A stretch of DNA of 64,000 bases from JACPDI01 sp035463475 (GTDB taxonomy: Bacteria; Acidobacteriota; Vicinamibacteria; Vicinamibacterales; 2-12-FULL-66-21): the NCBI GenBank assembly GCA_035463475.1, contig DATHTE010000058.1, positions 40,788 to 104,787 on the forward strand. Reading direction: 5' to 3'. This document shows positions 33,468-41,842 of the stretch, piece by piece (the stretch's first letter is position 1; every line of letters starts with the position of its first letter). The translations under genes and the position numbers were made by a program. The notes beneath the pieces are model-generated. The model made no database searches, had not been told where the DNA came from, and saw only the letters and a list, made by a program, of their open reading frames with translations.

Positions 33468-35347
33468 CGTTCCTCCGCCCGCATATACAGGGCGCTGCTG
33501 CCCGGCAGCAGCCATCCTCGCTCGTCGCCGCCAGTCGCGGGTGTGCCGTTTCCGCCGTAGGCCGGGTCCTCGCTGGACCACTCCAGCACCCACAGTCCGC
33601 CGCCCGGCGGCGCCAGCAGCGGTTCCGGGAGGGTCGCCGGGCGGAAGTCGGGCCCCAGGTTCACCAGCAGCAGGCGATCCCCGGCGTCCCCCCCGAAGTA
33701 GCGCAGGACGAACGCGTTTGCCGACAGGACCGCGCCGTCCACCGCTCCCCGCGCCGCCGCGGCAATCGCGACATCGCGGCGACGAAGTGCGATGAGGTCG
33801 CGGTGCAGGGCGAGCGCCGCCTCATGGCGTGCGCGCTCCGCCGGATCGAGCTTGCACCGTTCGAACGTCTCACGGTCGCCGGGCGACTGCAGCAGCCGTC
33901 GCGCGGCGGCGTCCAGCACGCTCGGGAACTGCGCGAGGAACTCATAGCGGCCGGCGCGCACCGCCTCGCCAAGCGGCGGAGCGTGGTCGGCAAAGTACGT
34001 GAAGGGCGCAGAGGCCGCAAACTCCTGGCCTTGGAACAGCATCGGCGTGCCCGGACCCAGCAGCAGCAGCGCGGTCAGGGCACGCCACAGGGACGGCGAG
34101 GTCTGCTGGTGCATCCGCGCTCCACGTAGGCCGTTCGCGACCTGGTCGTGGTTTTCGAGGCACGTGACGAACGCGTACGGCAGCATCCCGCTCGTGGACT
34201 CGCCCCGCGCTTTCTGCTGCCAGGAATACCATTGCCCCTGGTACAGGTATCCGCGCTTGGCCGCGGAGATGAACTCCTGCGGCGTGCCGCCATAGTCGGT
34301 GTAATACGCCTCGCGCCGTCCCGTCAGCGCCACCACCGCGGTGTGGTGGAAGTCGTCGTTCCACAGCGCGTCCAGGCCGAAGCCTCCAGCCTCGCGCGGG
34401 CGCGCGAGCCGCGTCTCCTGCGGTTCGTTCTCGGCCACGAGATAGACCTTCCGCGGTCCGGCCGCGCGGCGGGCGCGTTCGGCGATGTCGCCGATCACGT
34501 GCACCGGCGACGTGTCGATGATGCTCTGCGTAGCGTCGAGCCGCAGACCATCGATGTGGAACTCGTCGATCCAGTAGCCCGCGTTCTCGACGAAGAACTC
34601 CCGCACGGGTCCCGAGTGCTCCCGGTCGAAATTGAGCGGATCACCCCACTCGTTCTCGTACTTGCGGGAGAAGTACCAGTCCGAGAACCTCGACACGTAA
34701 CAACCGTCCGGCCCGAGGTGATTGTAGACGACGTCCAGGATGACGCCGAGGCCGAGTGCGTGGGCGCGATCCACGAACGCACGCAGATCGTCCGGGCGGC
34801 CGTACAGTCGCGTCGGCGCGAACAGGTCCACGCCGTCGTAGCCCCACCCGAACTCGCCGCTGAAATCCGCAACGGGCATCACCTCGAGGAGTGTGACGCC
34901 GAGCGCCGCCAGGTCTGACAGGTGGGCAATCGCGGCGCGCCAGGTGCCTTCCGTCGTGAACGTCCCGACGTGCATCTCGTAGATGACCTGCCCTTCGCGG
35001 TCGATGCCGCCCCATGACTGGTCCGTCCAGCGAAAGGCGCCGGGATCGATGATCTCCGAAGGGCCGTGCGGGCCTTCGGGCTGGAAGCGCGAAGCCGGGT
35101 CCGGGAAGCGACCCGCGTCTGTGTCGAACCAGTAGCGGTCCCCCACCGCCGCGCCGTCGATGAACCCGGCGTGGTACCCCGCGCCCTCCTCTTCTTCGAG
35201 GGGGGCGCACGCCTCGCGCGCTCCGCGCACCACGACCACCCCCACTCGGTGGTGCTTCGGCGCCCACACACGGAAGTGGACGCGTCCGTCGATCGGCTCG
35301 GCGCCGATCGGGAGGCGCCTCGCCACCTGGATGCGTGCCGTCGTCAT
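33464..35347 (-). CDS. treZ: Malto-oligosyltrehalose trehalohydrolase
   Basis: A 627-residue GH13 enzyme that releases trehalose from maltooligosyl-trehalose. The N-terminal CBM48-like domain (VHFRVWAPKHHRVGVVV) precedes the (beta/alpha)8 barrel with VIYEMHVGTFT, GVILDVVYNHLGPDG, FHIDGLRLDAT (nucleophile Asp), LVAENEPQETR (acid/base Glu) and CLENHDQVAN. Length is usual for TreZ. The normal partner TreY is not in the window; instead a debranching enzyme follows with a four-base overlap. It begins one base after the clpP stop. Confidence 0.92.
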   Translation of the reverse strand: MTTARIQVARRLPIGAEPIDGRVHFRVWAPKHHRVGVVVVRGAREACAPLEEEEGAGYHAGFIDGAAVGDRYWFDTDAGRFPDPASRFQPEGPHGPSEIIDPGAFRWTDQSWGGIDREGQVIYEMHVGTFTTEGTWRAAIAHLSDLAALGVTLLEVMPVADFSGEFGWGYDGVDLFAPTRLYGRPDDLRAFVDRAHALGLGVILDVVYNHLGPDGCYVSRFSDWYFSRKYENEWGDPLNFDREHSGPVREFFVENAGYWIDEFHIDGLRLDATQSIIDTSPVHVIGDIAERARRAAGPRKVYLVAENEPQETRLARPREAGGFGLDALWNDDFHHTAVVALTGRREAYYTDYGGTPQEFISAAKRGYLYQGQWYSWQQKARGESTSGMLPYAFVTCLENHDQVANGLRGARMHQQTSPSLWRALTALLLLGPGTPMLFQGQEFAASAPFTYFADHAPPLGEAVRAGRYEFLAQFPSVLDAAARRLLQSPGDRETFERCKLDPAERARHEAALALHRDLIALRRRDVAIAAAARGAVDGAVLSANAFVLRYFGGDAGDRLLLVNLGPDFRPATLPEPLLAPPGGGLWVLEWSSEDPAYGGNGTPATGGDERGWLLPGSSALYMRAEER

Positions 35348-35348
35348 G

Positions 35349-35945
35349 TCAGATCACTTCGTCGATGAGGCCGTACTCCCGCGCCTTGGCGGCGTCGAGG
35401 TAGAAGTCATTTCGCTTCGTGTCACGGATGATTTGCTTCAGTGGCTTGCCAGACCGTTGAGCGAGGATGCGATAGATCTGGTTCTGCATCTGCTTGAGGC
35501 GGTCGAGATGCTGCGCGGCCGCTGTCGTCGATTGCCAGCCGGCCCATTTCGCGGGCTCGTGGATCATGATCCACGAGTGCTCGTAGGCGAGACGCCGTCC
35601 CGGGCTGGCCGCCTGCAGCACGACCGAGCCCATCGAGTACGCCATTCCCTGCACGACGATCGTGATCTCGAGCCCCTGCCGCACGAGTTGATGCACGACG
35701 TCGTGCATCGCCAGGCCGTCGGTGACGTTGCCGCCGGGGGTATTCATGTACAGCGTGATGGGGCGGGAGCTGTCAGCCGCGAGTTCACGGAATCGCTGGA
35801 TTGACGCGCGGGCACTGTCCTTGTCGATGTCGCCGATGAGGTAAACGTCGCGAAGCCGCTCGCTTTCCTCTTTCTTTATGGCCTCTTTGACGGCTTCAAC
35901 GAGATCGTTGACCAGGCGATCGCTGATCGCTTCGCTCATAGCCAT
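35349..35945 (-). CDS. clpP: ClpP-family serine protease, non-canonical triad
   Basis: About 198 residues of the ClpP fold. The nucleophile serine (GMAYSMGS) and the histidine (IMIHEP) are in place, and LYMNTPGGNVTDGLAMHD matches the oligomer and oxyanion region. The third triad position, Asp in the E. coli DTERDRF motif, aligns with Asn in DTKRNDF. The handle region (KWAGWQSTTAAAQHL) differs from canonical ClpP and no clpX is adjacent, so this is probably a paralogue. GTG at 35960 or ATG at 35939 are alternative starts; none has a strong ribosome-binding site. It heads the operon with treZ and the debranching enzyme. Confidence 0.85.
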   Translation of the reverse strand: MAMSEAISDRLVNDLVEAVKEAIKKEESERLRDVYLIGDIDKDSARASIQRFRELAADSSRPITLYMNTPGGNVTDGLAMHDVVHQLVRQGLEITIVVQGMAYSMGSVVLQAASPGRRLAYEHSWIMIHEPAKWAGWQSTTAAAQHLDRLKQMQNQIYRILAQRSGKPLKQIIRDTKRNDFYLDAAKAREYGLIDEVI

Positions 35946-35973
35946 CCCGGCCGATCGCACGGGCCGTGCCAGA

Positions 35974-36093
35974 TGGGGTCAGTCTGGAAGACCCTGTTGA
36001 CGGACTCGAGCGACACTCATGACCATCCTGTCCGTCAAACAGGGTTTTCCAGACCTGGCCCCAACAAAGCTATTGTGCAAGACCTGACCCCTT
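35974..36093. repeat. Palindromic repeat, family B, in the clpP/Rieske divergent region
   Basis: The left arm TGGGGTCAGTCTGGAAGACC and CTGTTGACGGA faces an imperfect complement ending CCAGACCTGGCCCCA near 36063; a further GACCTGACCCC follows at 36082-36092. Unlike the others, it lies between two divergent genes, so it cannot serve as a terminator for them and may influence promoters instead. Confidence 0.75.
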
Positions 36094-36108
36094 GGTAAAC
36101 GTCTCCGT

Positions 36109-36900
36109 ATGCGCAGCACCGCCCGGGTGTTCAACCACCCGATCCATCCGGCACTGATTCCGTTTCCGTTCGCGTTCCTGATCGGATCGTTCGCCTTCGA
36201 CCTGCTGGGCTTGATCTCCGGAAAGCCAGGATATTCGCAGACGGCGGCGCACCTGGTCGTCGCGGGGCTCGTCACCGCTGTCCTGGCTGCCACCGCGGGG
36301 GCCGTGGACTACGTCTACACGGTGCCGCCACACAGCTCCGGGAAGAAACGCGCCCGCCGACACGCGCTCTTCAACGTGGGCGCGATCGTGCTGTTCGCGC
36401 TCGCCTGGGGCCTGCGCGGGCTCTCCCGCCCTCCCTCAGGCCCGTCCCTCACCCTGCAGTTCGTGGGGGTCGTCTCTCTGATCTACGGCAGCCTCCAGGG
36501 GGGCACGCTGGTCATTCGCAACATGATCAGCGTCGACCACCGCCACGCCCAGGCAGGCAGGTGGAAGGAAATCAGCGTGCCGCCGCAGAAGGGTCCGATG
36601 GTGGTCGCCACCCGTGACGAACTCAAGGAAGGGCAGATGAAACTCGTGCGCGTGGGAAACCGGCGGGTGGTGCTCGCCCGCACCGACACGGGCTACGCCG
36701 CCTTCGACGACGGCTGCACGCACCGGGGGGCGTCGCTGGCCGACGGTGTGCTGGTCGGCAGCACCGTCCAATGCCTCTGGCACGGCTCGCGGTTCGACTG
36801 CGCCAGCGGCAAGGCGGTGGGGGGCCCCGCCAAGAAGGGGGTAGCCACCTACAGGGTCAGCGAGGAGAGGGACGGGATCGCCATTACGGTAGCCGACTAG
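36109..36900 (+). CDS. DUF2231 membrane domain fused to a Rieske [2Fe-2S] domain
   Basis: A 263-residue protein. The first 145 residues are a DUF2231 domain with four hydrophobic helices (HPIHPALIPFPFAFLIGSFA, then AAHLVVAGLVTAVLAATAGA and others). The C-terminal 105 residues are a Rieske domain with CTHRG and CLWHGSRFD, giving the Cys/His pairs that ligate the [2Fe-2S] cluster. It is probably a membrane-bound electron carrier on the cytoplasmic side; the partner is unknown. No neighbouring oxygenase or cytochrome gene is present. Confidence 0.88.
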   Translation: MRSTARVFNHPIHPALIPFPFAFLIGSFAFDLLGLISGKPGYSQTAAHLVVAGLVTAVLAATAGAVDYVYTVPPHSSGKKRARRHALFNVGAIVLFALAWGLRGLSRPPSGPSLTLQFVGVVSLIYGSLQGGTLVIRNMISVDHRHAQAGRWKEISVPPQKGPMVVATRDELKEGQMKLVRVGNRRVVLARTDTGYAAFDDGCTHRGASLADGVLVGSTVQCLWHGSRFDCASGKAVGGPAKKGVATYRVSEERDGIAITVAD

Positions 36901-37119
36901 GACCCTCCGGTAGGACAGGTGTCAGCCGAACTGAGTTTTTCCCTAAACCGCACACCGGGCATTCTCGTCCAATGTCACGACTGGCCGGGGACAAGCCATC
37001 CGGCCCGCTGCCCGGAAACGGGACGGCGCGTCCCGCTTTCGCGCGGCGCGGACCGGCGATTGAACCGCCGGGCTTGCGGAACCGTCTGATACAGCGAGAG
37101 TTAGTTGAAGGCTGCCCGG

Positions 37120-37135
37120 TGGCAACGCCCCTGCT
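37120..37135 (+). promoter_or_regulatory. Candidate sigma-54 promoter of the efflux cluster
   Basis: TGGCAACGCCCCTGCT fits the TGGCA...TGCT consensus with exact GG-GC spacing. It sits directly before the first gene of a cluster that itself encodes an NtrC-like activator, which raises its credibility. The predicted start point falls near 37146, only a few bases before the assigned ATG, so the leader would be very short. Confidence 0.5.
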
Positions 37136-37149
37136 TTTGAAGAGAAGAC

Positions 37150-38406
37150 ATGGTTGACATACCCCGCGGCGAAGAAGTGAAGCGCCGAAAGCGCATCCGC
37201 CAGTCCATTTACGCGATTTCCGCCATCACGGTCATCATCCTCATCACGGTGGGCGTGTCCCGGCTCAAACCGGCAGCCCCGACGGTCGACCGCGCCACGG
37301 TGTGGATCGACACCGTCAAGCAGGGCCCGATGGTCCGTCAAGTACGCGGCTCCGGCACGCTGGTGCCTGAGGACATCCGCTGGATTCCAGCCAACACGCA
37401 GGGGCGCGTTGAGCGGATCGTGCTGCGCGCCGGCGCGACGGTCAGCCCGGAATCCGTGATTCTCGAATTGAGCAACCCGGAGCTCGAGCAGACCGTCCTC
37501 TCCGATCAGGCGAACCTGCGCGCCGCGCAAGCCAACCTGGCGAGCCGCGAGGCGGACCTGGAAAGCGCGCTGCTGAACCAGCGCGCCGCCGCGGCGCGCG
37601 TGGAACAGGAATACCGGCAGGCCGCGCTGCAGCTCGAAGCCAACGAGGAACTGTACAAAGACAAACTGATCTCCGAACTGCAGTTGAAGCAGTCGCGCGG
37701 CGAGGCGCAGGAACTGAAAAACCGCTGGGAGATCGAGCAGAAGCGGACCGAGATCGCCGCCGAGAACATCCAGGCGCAGCTCGCCCCGCAGCAGGCCGAA
37801 GTCGATCGACTCCGGACGATGTTCGAGCTGCATCGGCGGCAGCTCGATCAATTGAAGGTGCGGGCCGGCATGGCCGGCGTGCTGCAGGTCGTGCCGGTGG
37901 AAGTCGGACAGCAGGTGCAGCCCGGCGCGAATCTCGCGCGGGTGGCCAACCCACGGACCCTCAAGGCGGAACTGCGGATCCCCGAAACGCAGACGCGTGA
38001 TCTCGCCATCGGCCAGCTCGCAAGCATCGACACCCGCAACGGGATTGTCGAGGGGCGCGTCTCGCGCATCGATCCCGCGGCGCAGAACGGCACGGTCGGC
38101 GTGGACGTCAGCCTGACCGGTCCGCTTCCGCCCGGCGCCCGTCCCGACCTGTCGGTTGACGGCACGGTTGAACTCGAGCGCCTGAACAACGTCGTGTATG
38201 TCGGTCGCCCCGCGTTCGGCCAGGAGAACAGCTCCGTCGGCCTGTTCCGGCTTTCGGAATCGGGCGAGGCGGTGCGCATCACCGTGCAGCTTGGCCGCAG
38301 TTCGGTCAACACGATCGAGATCGTCAACGGCCTGCGACCTGGAGAGCAGGTGATCCTGTCCGACATGTCGGCCTGGGATCAGTACGAACGCATTCGCTTG
38401 AACTGA
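37150..38406 (+). CDS. Membrane-fusion (HlyD/MacA-like) adaptor protein
   Basis: A 418-residue periplasmic adaptor anchored by one N-terminal helix (about 19-37, IYAISAITVIILITVGVS). A lipoyl half (QGRVERIVLRAGATVSPE) and the second half (GVLQVVPVEVGQQVQPGANL) flank a coiled-coil hairpin (about 115-230), and a beta-barrel and membrane-proximal domain follow. It would link the downstream ABC ATPase/permeases to an outer-membrane channel. AGAGAAG lies just before the ATG. First gene of the cluster. Confidence 0.88.
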   Translation: MVDIPRGEEVKRRKRIRQSIYAISAITVIILITVGVSRLKPAAPTVDRATVWIDTVKQGPMVRQVRGSGTLVPEDIRWIPANTQGRVERIVLRAGATVSPESVILELSNPELEQTVLSDQANLRAAQANLASREADLESALLNQRAAAARVEQEYRQAALQLEANEELYKDKLISELQLKQSRGEAQELKNRWEIEQKRTEIAAENIQAQLAPQQAEVDRLRTMFELHRRQLDQLKVRAGMAGVLQVVPVEVGQQVQPGANLARVANPRTLKAELRIPETQTRDLAIGQLASIDTRNGIVEGRVSRIDPAAQNGTVGVDVSLTGPLPPGARPDLSVDGTVELERLNNVVYVGRPAFGQENSSVGLFRLSESGEAVRITVQLGRSSVNTIEIVNGLRPGEQVILSDMSAWDQYERIRLN

Positions 38407-38467
38407 GCGCGACCGGGAACTGGCAGCCGGAGCTGACTGAGTGTCGAGACCAACAACAGGAGAGCCG

Positions 38468-39211
38468 ATGAACACCCCCGCCCAACCGCTGATTCGACTG
38501 GATGGCGTGACCAAGGTCTTCTACACCGACGAAGTGGAGACGCACGCCCTGGCCGGCATCCACCTGGAGATCAAGAAGGGCGAGTACATCGCCATTGCGG
38601 GACCCTCGGGCTGCGGCAAGTCCACGCTGCTGTCCATCCTGGGCCTGCTCGACTCCCCGACGGAAGGCAAGTACACGCTGAACGGACGCGAGGTGGCGAC
38701 GCTGCCCATGTCGGAACGCGCGCGCGTGCGCAACCGCGAGATCGGGTTCATCTTTCAGAGCTTCAACCTGATCGGCGACCTGACCGTCTACGAGAACGTC
38801 GAGCTGCCGCTGACGTATCGAGGCATGAAGGCGTCCGAGCGCAAGGAGCGCGTCATGGCCGCCCTCGAGAAAGTGGGGATGTCGCACCGCGCGAAACACC
38901 TCCCGAGCCAGCTGTCGGGCGGTCAGCAGCAGCGCGTCGCCGTGGCCCGCGCGGTGGCCGGGGCCCCCGCGATCCTGCTCGCCGACGAGCCAACCGGGAA
39001 CCTGGATTCCAAGAACGGCGAACAGGTGATGGAGCTGCTCCAGGAACTCCATCGCGAAGGGGCGACGATCTGCATGGTCACGCACGACCCGCGCTACGCG
39101 CGGCACTCCGAGCGGGCCATCCATCTCTTCGACGGCCGCATCGTCGAGGAAGACGGCAGCCAGCGGGGTGAAAAGGAACTCGAGGAGAGCGGGTTCCACG
39201 TCCAGCACTGA
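38468..39211 (+). CDS. ABC transporter ATP-binding protein, MacB/LolD type
   Basis: A 247-residue ATPase: Walker A GPSGCGKST, Q-loop FIFQSFNLIGDLTV, signature LSGGQQQRVA, Walker B ILLADEPTGNLDS and H-loop THD. The SFNLI.DLTV.ENVELPL pattern is characteristic of the MacB/LolD group. It powers the two ADOP permeases downstream. AGGAG precedes the ATG. Confidence 0.95.
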   Translation: MNTPAQPLIRLDGVTKVFYTDEVETHALAGIHLEIKKGEYIAIAGPSGCGKSTLLSILGLLDSPTEGKYTLNGREVATLPMSERARVRNREIGFIFQSFNLIGDLTVYENVELPLTYRGMKASERKERVMAALEKVGMSHRAKHLPSQLSGGQQQRVAVARAVAGAPAILLADEPTGNLDSKNGEQVMELLQELHREGATICMVTHDPRYARHSERAIHLFDGRIVEEDGSQRGEKELEESGFHVQH

Positions 39212-39337
39212 GGCGCGGGTCCCGCGCGTTCGGTGCCAGACCCGATGAGAACGCGGTAGGCCGGTGCGCGGCGCTGCCCGCGCCCCGCGCCGGACGGCCG
39301 CCGCGTTCTCGTGTCGCATCAGACGCTAGCGCCCCCG

Positions 39338-41794
39338 ATGGAGACCATCCTCAAAGACGTCCGCTATGGCGTCCGCGTCCTGACGCACAGCCCGGGGTTC
39401 ACGGCCGCGGCCGTCCTGTCGCTGGCGCTGGGCATCGGCGCGGTGACCGCCATCTTCAGCGTCGTCCACGGCGTGCTGCTCAGGCCGCTGCCCTACCCCG
39501 ACCCCGACCGCATCGTCCAGGTCTGGCAGGTCAACGAAGACACCAGACGGGGACAGGTCTCTGACCCGAACTTCGAGGACTGGCGCGACGAAAACCGCAG
39601 CTTCGCCGCGCTCGCGCAGTACGCGACGAGCACGGAGTCGGTGGCGGGAGGGGCCGAGGCCGTACGGGCGAACGTGACGTACGTCTCCAGGGGCTTCTTC
39701 GACGTGATGGGCGTTCCACCCGCAGCGGGGCGCACGTTCGTCGCGGATGAAACGCGCGAAGGGGGCAACCTCGCCATCATCGTGAGCCAGGCGTTCTGGA
39801 CGCGCGCGTTCGGCGGCGCGACAGGGTTCGACGGCAAGATCCTCCGCTCCGAGGGACGCGCGTTCCAGGTGGTGGGGGTGATGCCCGCCGGCTTCGCGTT
39901 TCCTGACGGGAACACGGACATCTGGGTGCCCCGCGAGATCCTTCCACGGAATCCGCACCGCACCGGACACAACTGGCTCGTCGTCGGAAGGATCAAACCG
40001 CACGTGGCGCTCGCGCAGGCGCGCGACGACATGAGCGCGCTCGCCAGGAGCCAGGTGGCGCGCTACGGCGACGACATCCAGCTCACCGACATCGCTCTCG
40101 TGCCGCTCGGCGAGCAGACCGTGGGAGGCGTGCGCCGCCCGCTGCTCGTCCTGCTCGGCGCGGTGGTGTTCCTCCTCCTCGTGGCGTGCGCCAACGTGGC
40201 GAATCTCATGCTCGCGCACCTGAACGCCCGGCGGCGCGAGCTGGCGGTGCGCAGCGCGCTGGGCGCGAGCGCAGCGCGCCTCAATCGGCAACTCCTGACC
40301 GAAGCGGTCCTCCTCGCGGCTGCCGGCGGGGCCCTGGGCTTCCTGCTCGCGCCGTGGGCCCTCGGTGCGATGCTTGCCCTCGATCCCGGGCAGCTTCCAC
40401 GGCGGGAGCAGATTTCGGTCGATCCGCAGGTCGGCCTGTTCACGCTCGCGGTGATCGCGGCCGTGGCCATCCTGCTCGGCTTCGCAGCTGGAACGCGGTC
40501 CGCGTCCGGCGGGCTCAACGAGGCGCTCTTGAGCGGCGGCCGCTCGCACGCCGGCGGGCGCGGCGAGGAGCGGTTCCGCATGCTCCTGGTGGCCGCGCAA
40601 GTCGCGCTGTCGCTGATGCTGCTGGTCGGCGCCGCGCTGATGGGACAGACGCTCTACCGCTTGATCAGCGTCGATCCCGGCTACCGGACGTCCGGGGCCC
40701 TCGTGATGGATCTCGCGCTGCCGTACGACGACAACACCGCGACGTGGCGGCAGACGGCGCAGTTCTACGACCGGCTGATCGGCCGGCTCCAGTCCGTTCC
40801 GGGCGTGGAGCGGGTCGGAGGGATCAATCGCTTTCCGCTCGCCGGCGGCGTCACGAACGGCACGTTCCTCGAAATCCTCCCGAACGATCGACTCGAAAGC
40901 CTGGAGGATTTTCAGCGGCTCGCGCGCGACTCCTCGCGCACCGGAACGGCGGAGTTCCGCGTCACCAGTGCGGACTACTTCAGCGCCATGGGCATCCCGC
41001 TACGGCGCGGCCGGCTCTTCGACGACCGGGACGCTCCCGATGGGCCGCACGTCGCGGTGGTCAGCGAGTCGCTCGCGAACCGCCGCTGGCCCGGGCGGGA
41101 CCCGATAGGCCGGCAGATTCAGTTCGGCAACATGGACGGCGACCTGCGGCCCTTTACGATCGTCGGCGTGGTCGGCGACGTTCGCGACCGCGGGCTCGAC
41201 CGCGAGCCGCGGCCGACGCTGTACGGTTTCCACCGGCAGCGCCCGCGCGTGATCGCGCACTTCTCGATTGCCGCTGCCACGCGCGTCGACCCGGCCGAGC
41301 TCGCGCCGGCGTTCCGCCAGGCGGTGCGCGAGATGCGCCCCGACGTCGCCGCGACGATTGCGACAATCGAGGATCTCGTCTCCGCCTCGTTCTCGGACCG
41401 CCGCTTCAACCTGTCCATGCTGGCCGCGTTCGGGCTGAGCGCGGTTGTGCTGGCCGCGGTCGGAATCTATGGGGTCACGGCCTTTTGGGTGTCGCGGCGG
41501 ACGCGGGAGTTCGGCGTCCGGCTGGCGCTTGGCGCGACTCCGGGTGAGGTCGTCCGGATGGTGATTGGCCGCACCTGGGCCACGGTGGGGCTCGGTGTGA
41601 TCGTCGGCGTCGCCGGCGCGCTCGCGATGACGCGCCTGCTGCGTACGCTGCTGTTCGGCGTCGAGCCGACCGACCCGCTTGCCTTCACCGCGGCCACGGC
41701 GGCGCTCGCGATCGTCGCGTTCATTGCGGGCATCGTCCCGGCCAGTCGTGCCGCCCGCGTGGACCCGGCGGAGGCCCTGCGGGCGGAGCACTGA
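39338..41794 (+). CDS. ADOP-type ABC transporter permease (first of tandem pair)
   Basis: About 818 residues with the ADOP layout: METILKDVRYGVRVL..., a first helix with ALGIGAVTAIFSVVHGVLL, a MacB_PCD-like periplasmic domain, three FtsX helices with LNARRRELAVRSALGAS, a second periplasmic domain, and the final helices with SRRTREFGVRLALGAT and VDPAEALRAEH. I start at METI because homologues start there; a GTG nine codons upstream is possible. It shares roughly the same organisation as the next gene. Confidence 0.92.
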   Translation: METILKDVRYGVRVLTHSPGFTAAAVLSLALGIGAVTAIFSVVHGVLLRPLPYPDPDRIVQVWQVNEDTRRGQVSDPNFEDWRDENRSFAALAQYATSTESVAGGAEAVRANVTYVSRGFFDVMGVPPAAGRTFVADETREGGNLAIIVSQAFWTRAFGGATGFDGKILRSEGRAFQVVGVMPAGFAFPDGNTDIWVPREILPRNPHRTGHNWLVVGRIKPHVALAQARDDMSALARSQVARYGDDIQLTDIALVPLGEQTVGGVRRPLLVLLGAVVFLLLVACANVANLMLAHLNARRRELAVRSALGASAARLNRQLLTEAVLLAAAGGALGFLLAPWALGAMLALDPGQLPRREQISVDPQVGLFTLAVIAAVAILLGFAAGTRSASGGLNEALLSGGRSHAGGRGEERFRMLLVAAQVALSLMLLVGAALMGQTLYRLISVDPGYRTSGALVMDLALPYDDNTATWRQTAQFYDRLIGRLQSVPGVERVGGINRFPLAGGVTNGTFLEILPNDRLESLEDFQRLARDSSRTGTAEFRVTSADYFSAMGIPLRRGRLFDDRDAPDGPHVAVVSESLANRRWPGRDPIGRQIQFGNMDGDLRPFTIVGVVGDVRDRGLDREPRPTLYGFHRQRPRVIAHFSIAAATRVDPAELAPAFRQAVREMRPDVAATIATIEDLVSASFSDRRFNLSMLAAFGLSAVVLAAVGIYGVTAFWVSRRTREFGVRLALGATPGEVVRMVIGRTWATVGLGVIVGVAGALAMTRLLRTLLFGVEPTDPLAFTAATAALAIVAFIAGIVPASRAARVDPAEALRAEH

Positions 41795-41842
41795 AACACG
41801 GCTGTCGGCAGCCGCGGACAGCCTGGAACGGGAGAGCCGAAA

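Noticed and set aside
35956..35971. TGGCACGGCCCGTGCG on the minus strand as a sigma-54 promoter of clpP
   Set aside because: The match is good, but the site is a perfect palindrome (GCACGGGCCGTGC) and the predicted start would fall at the start codon itself; it is more simply a palindrome beside the repeat.
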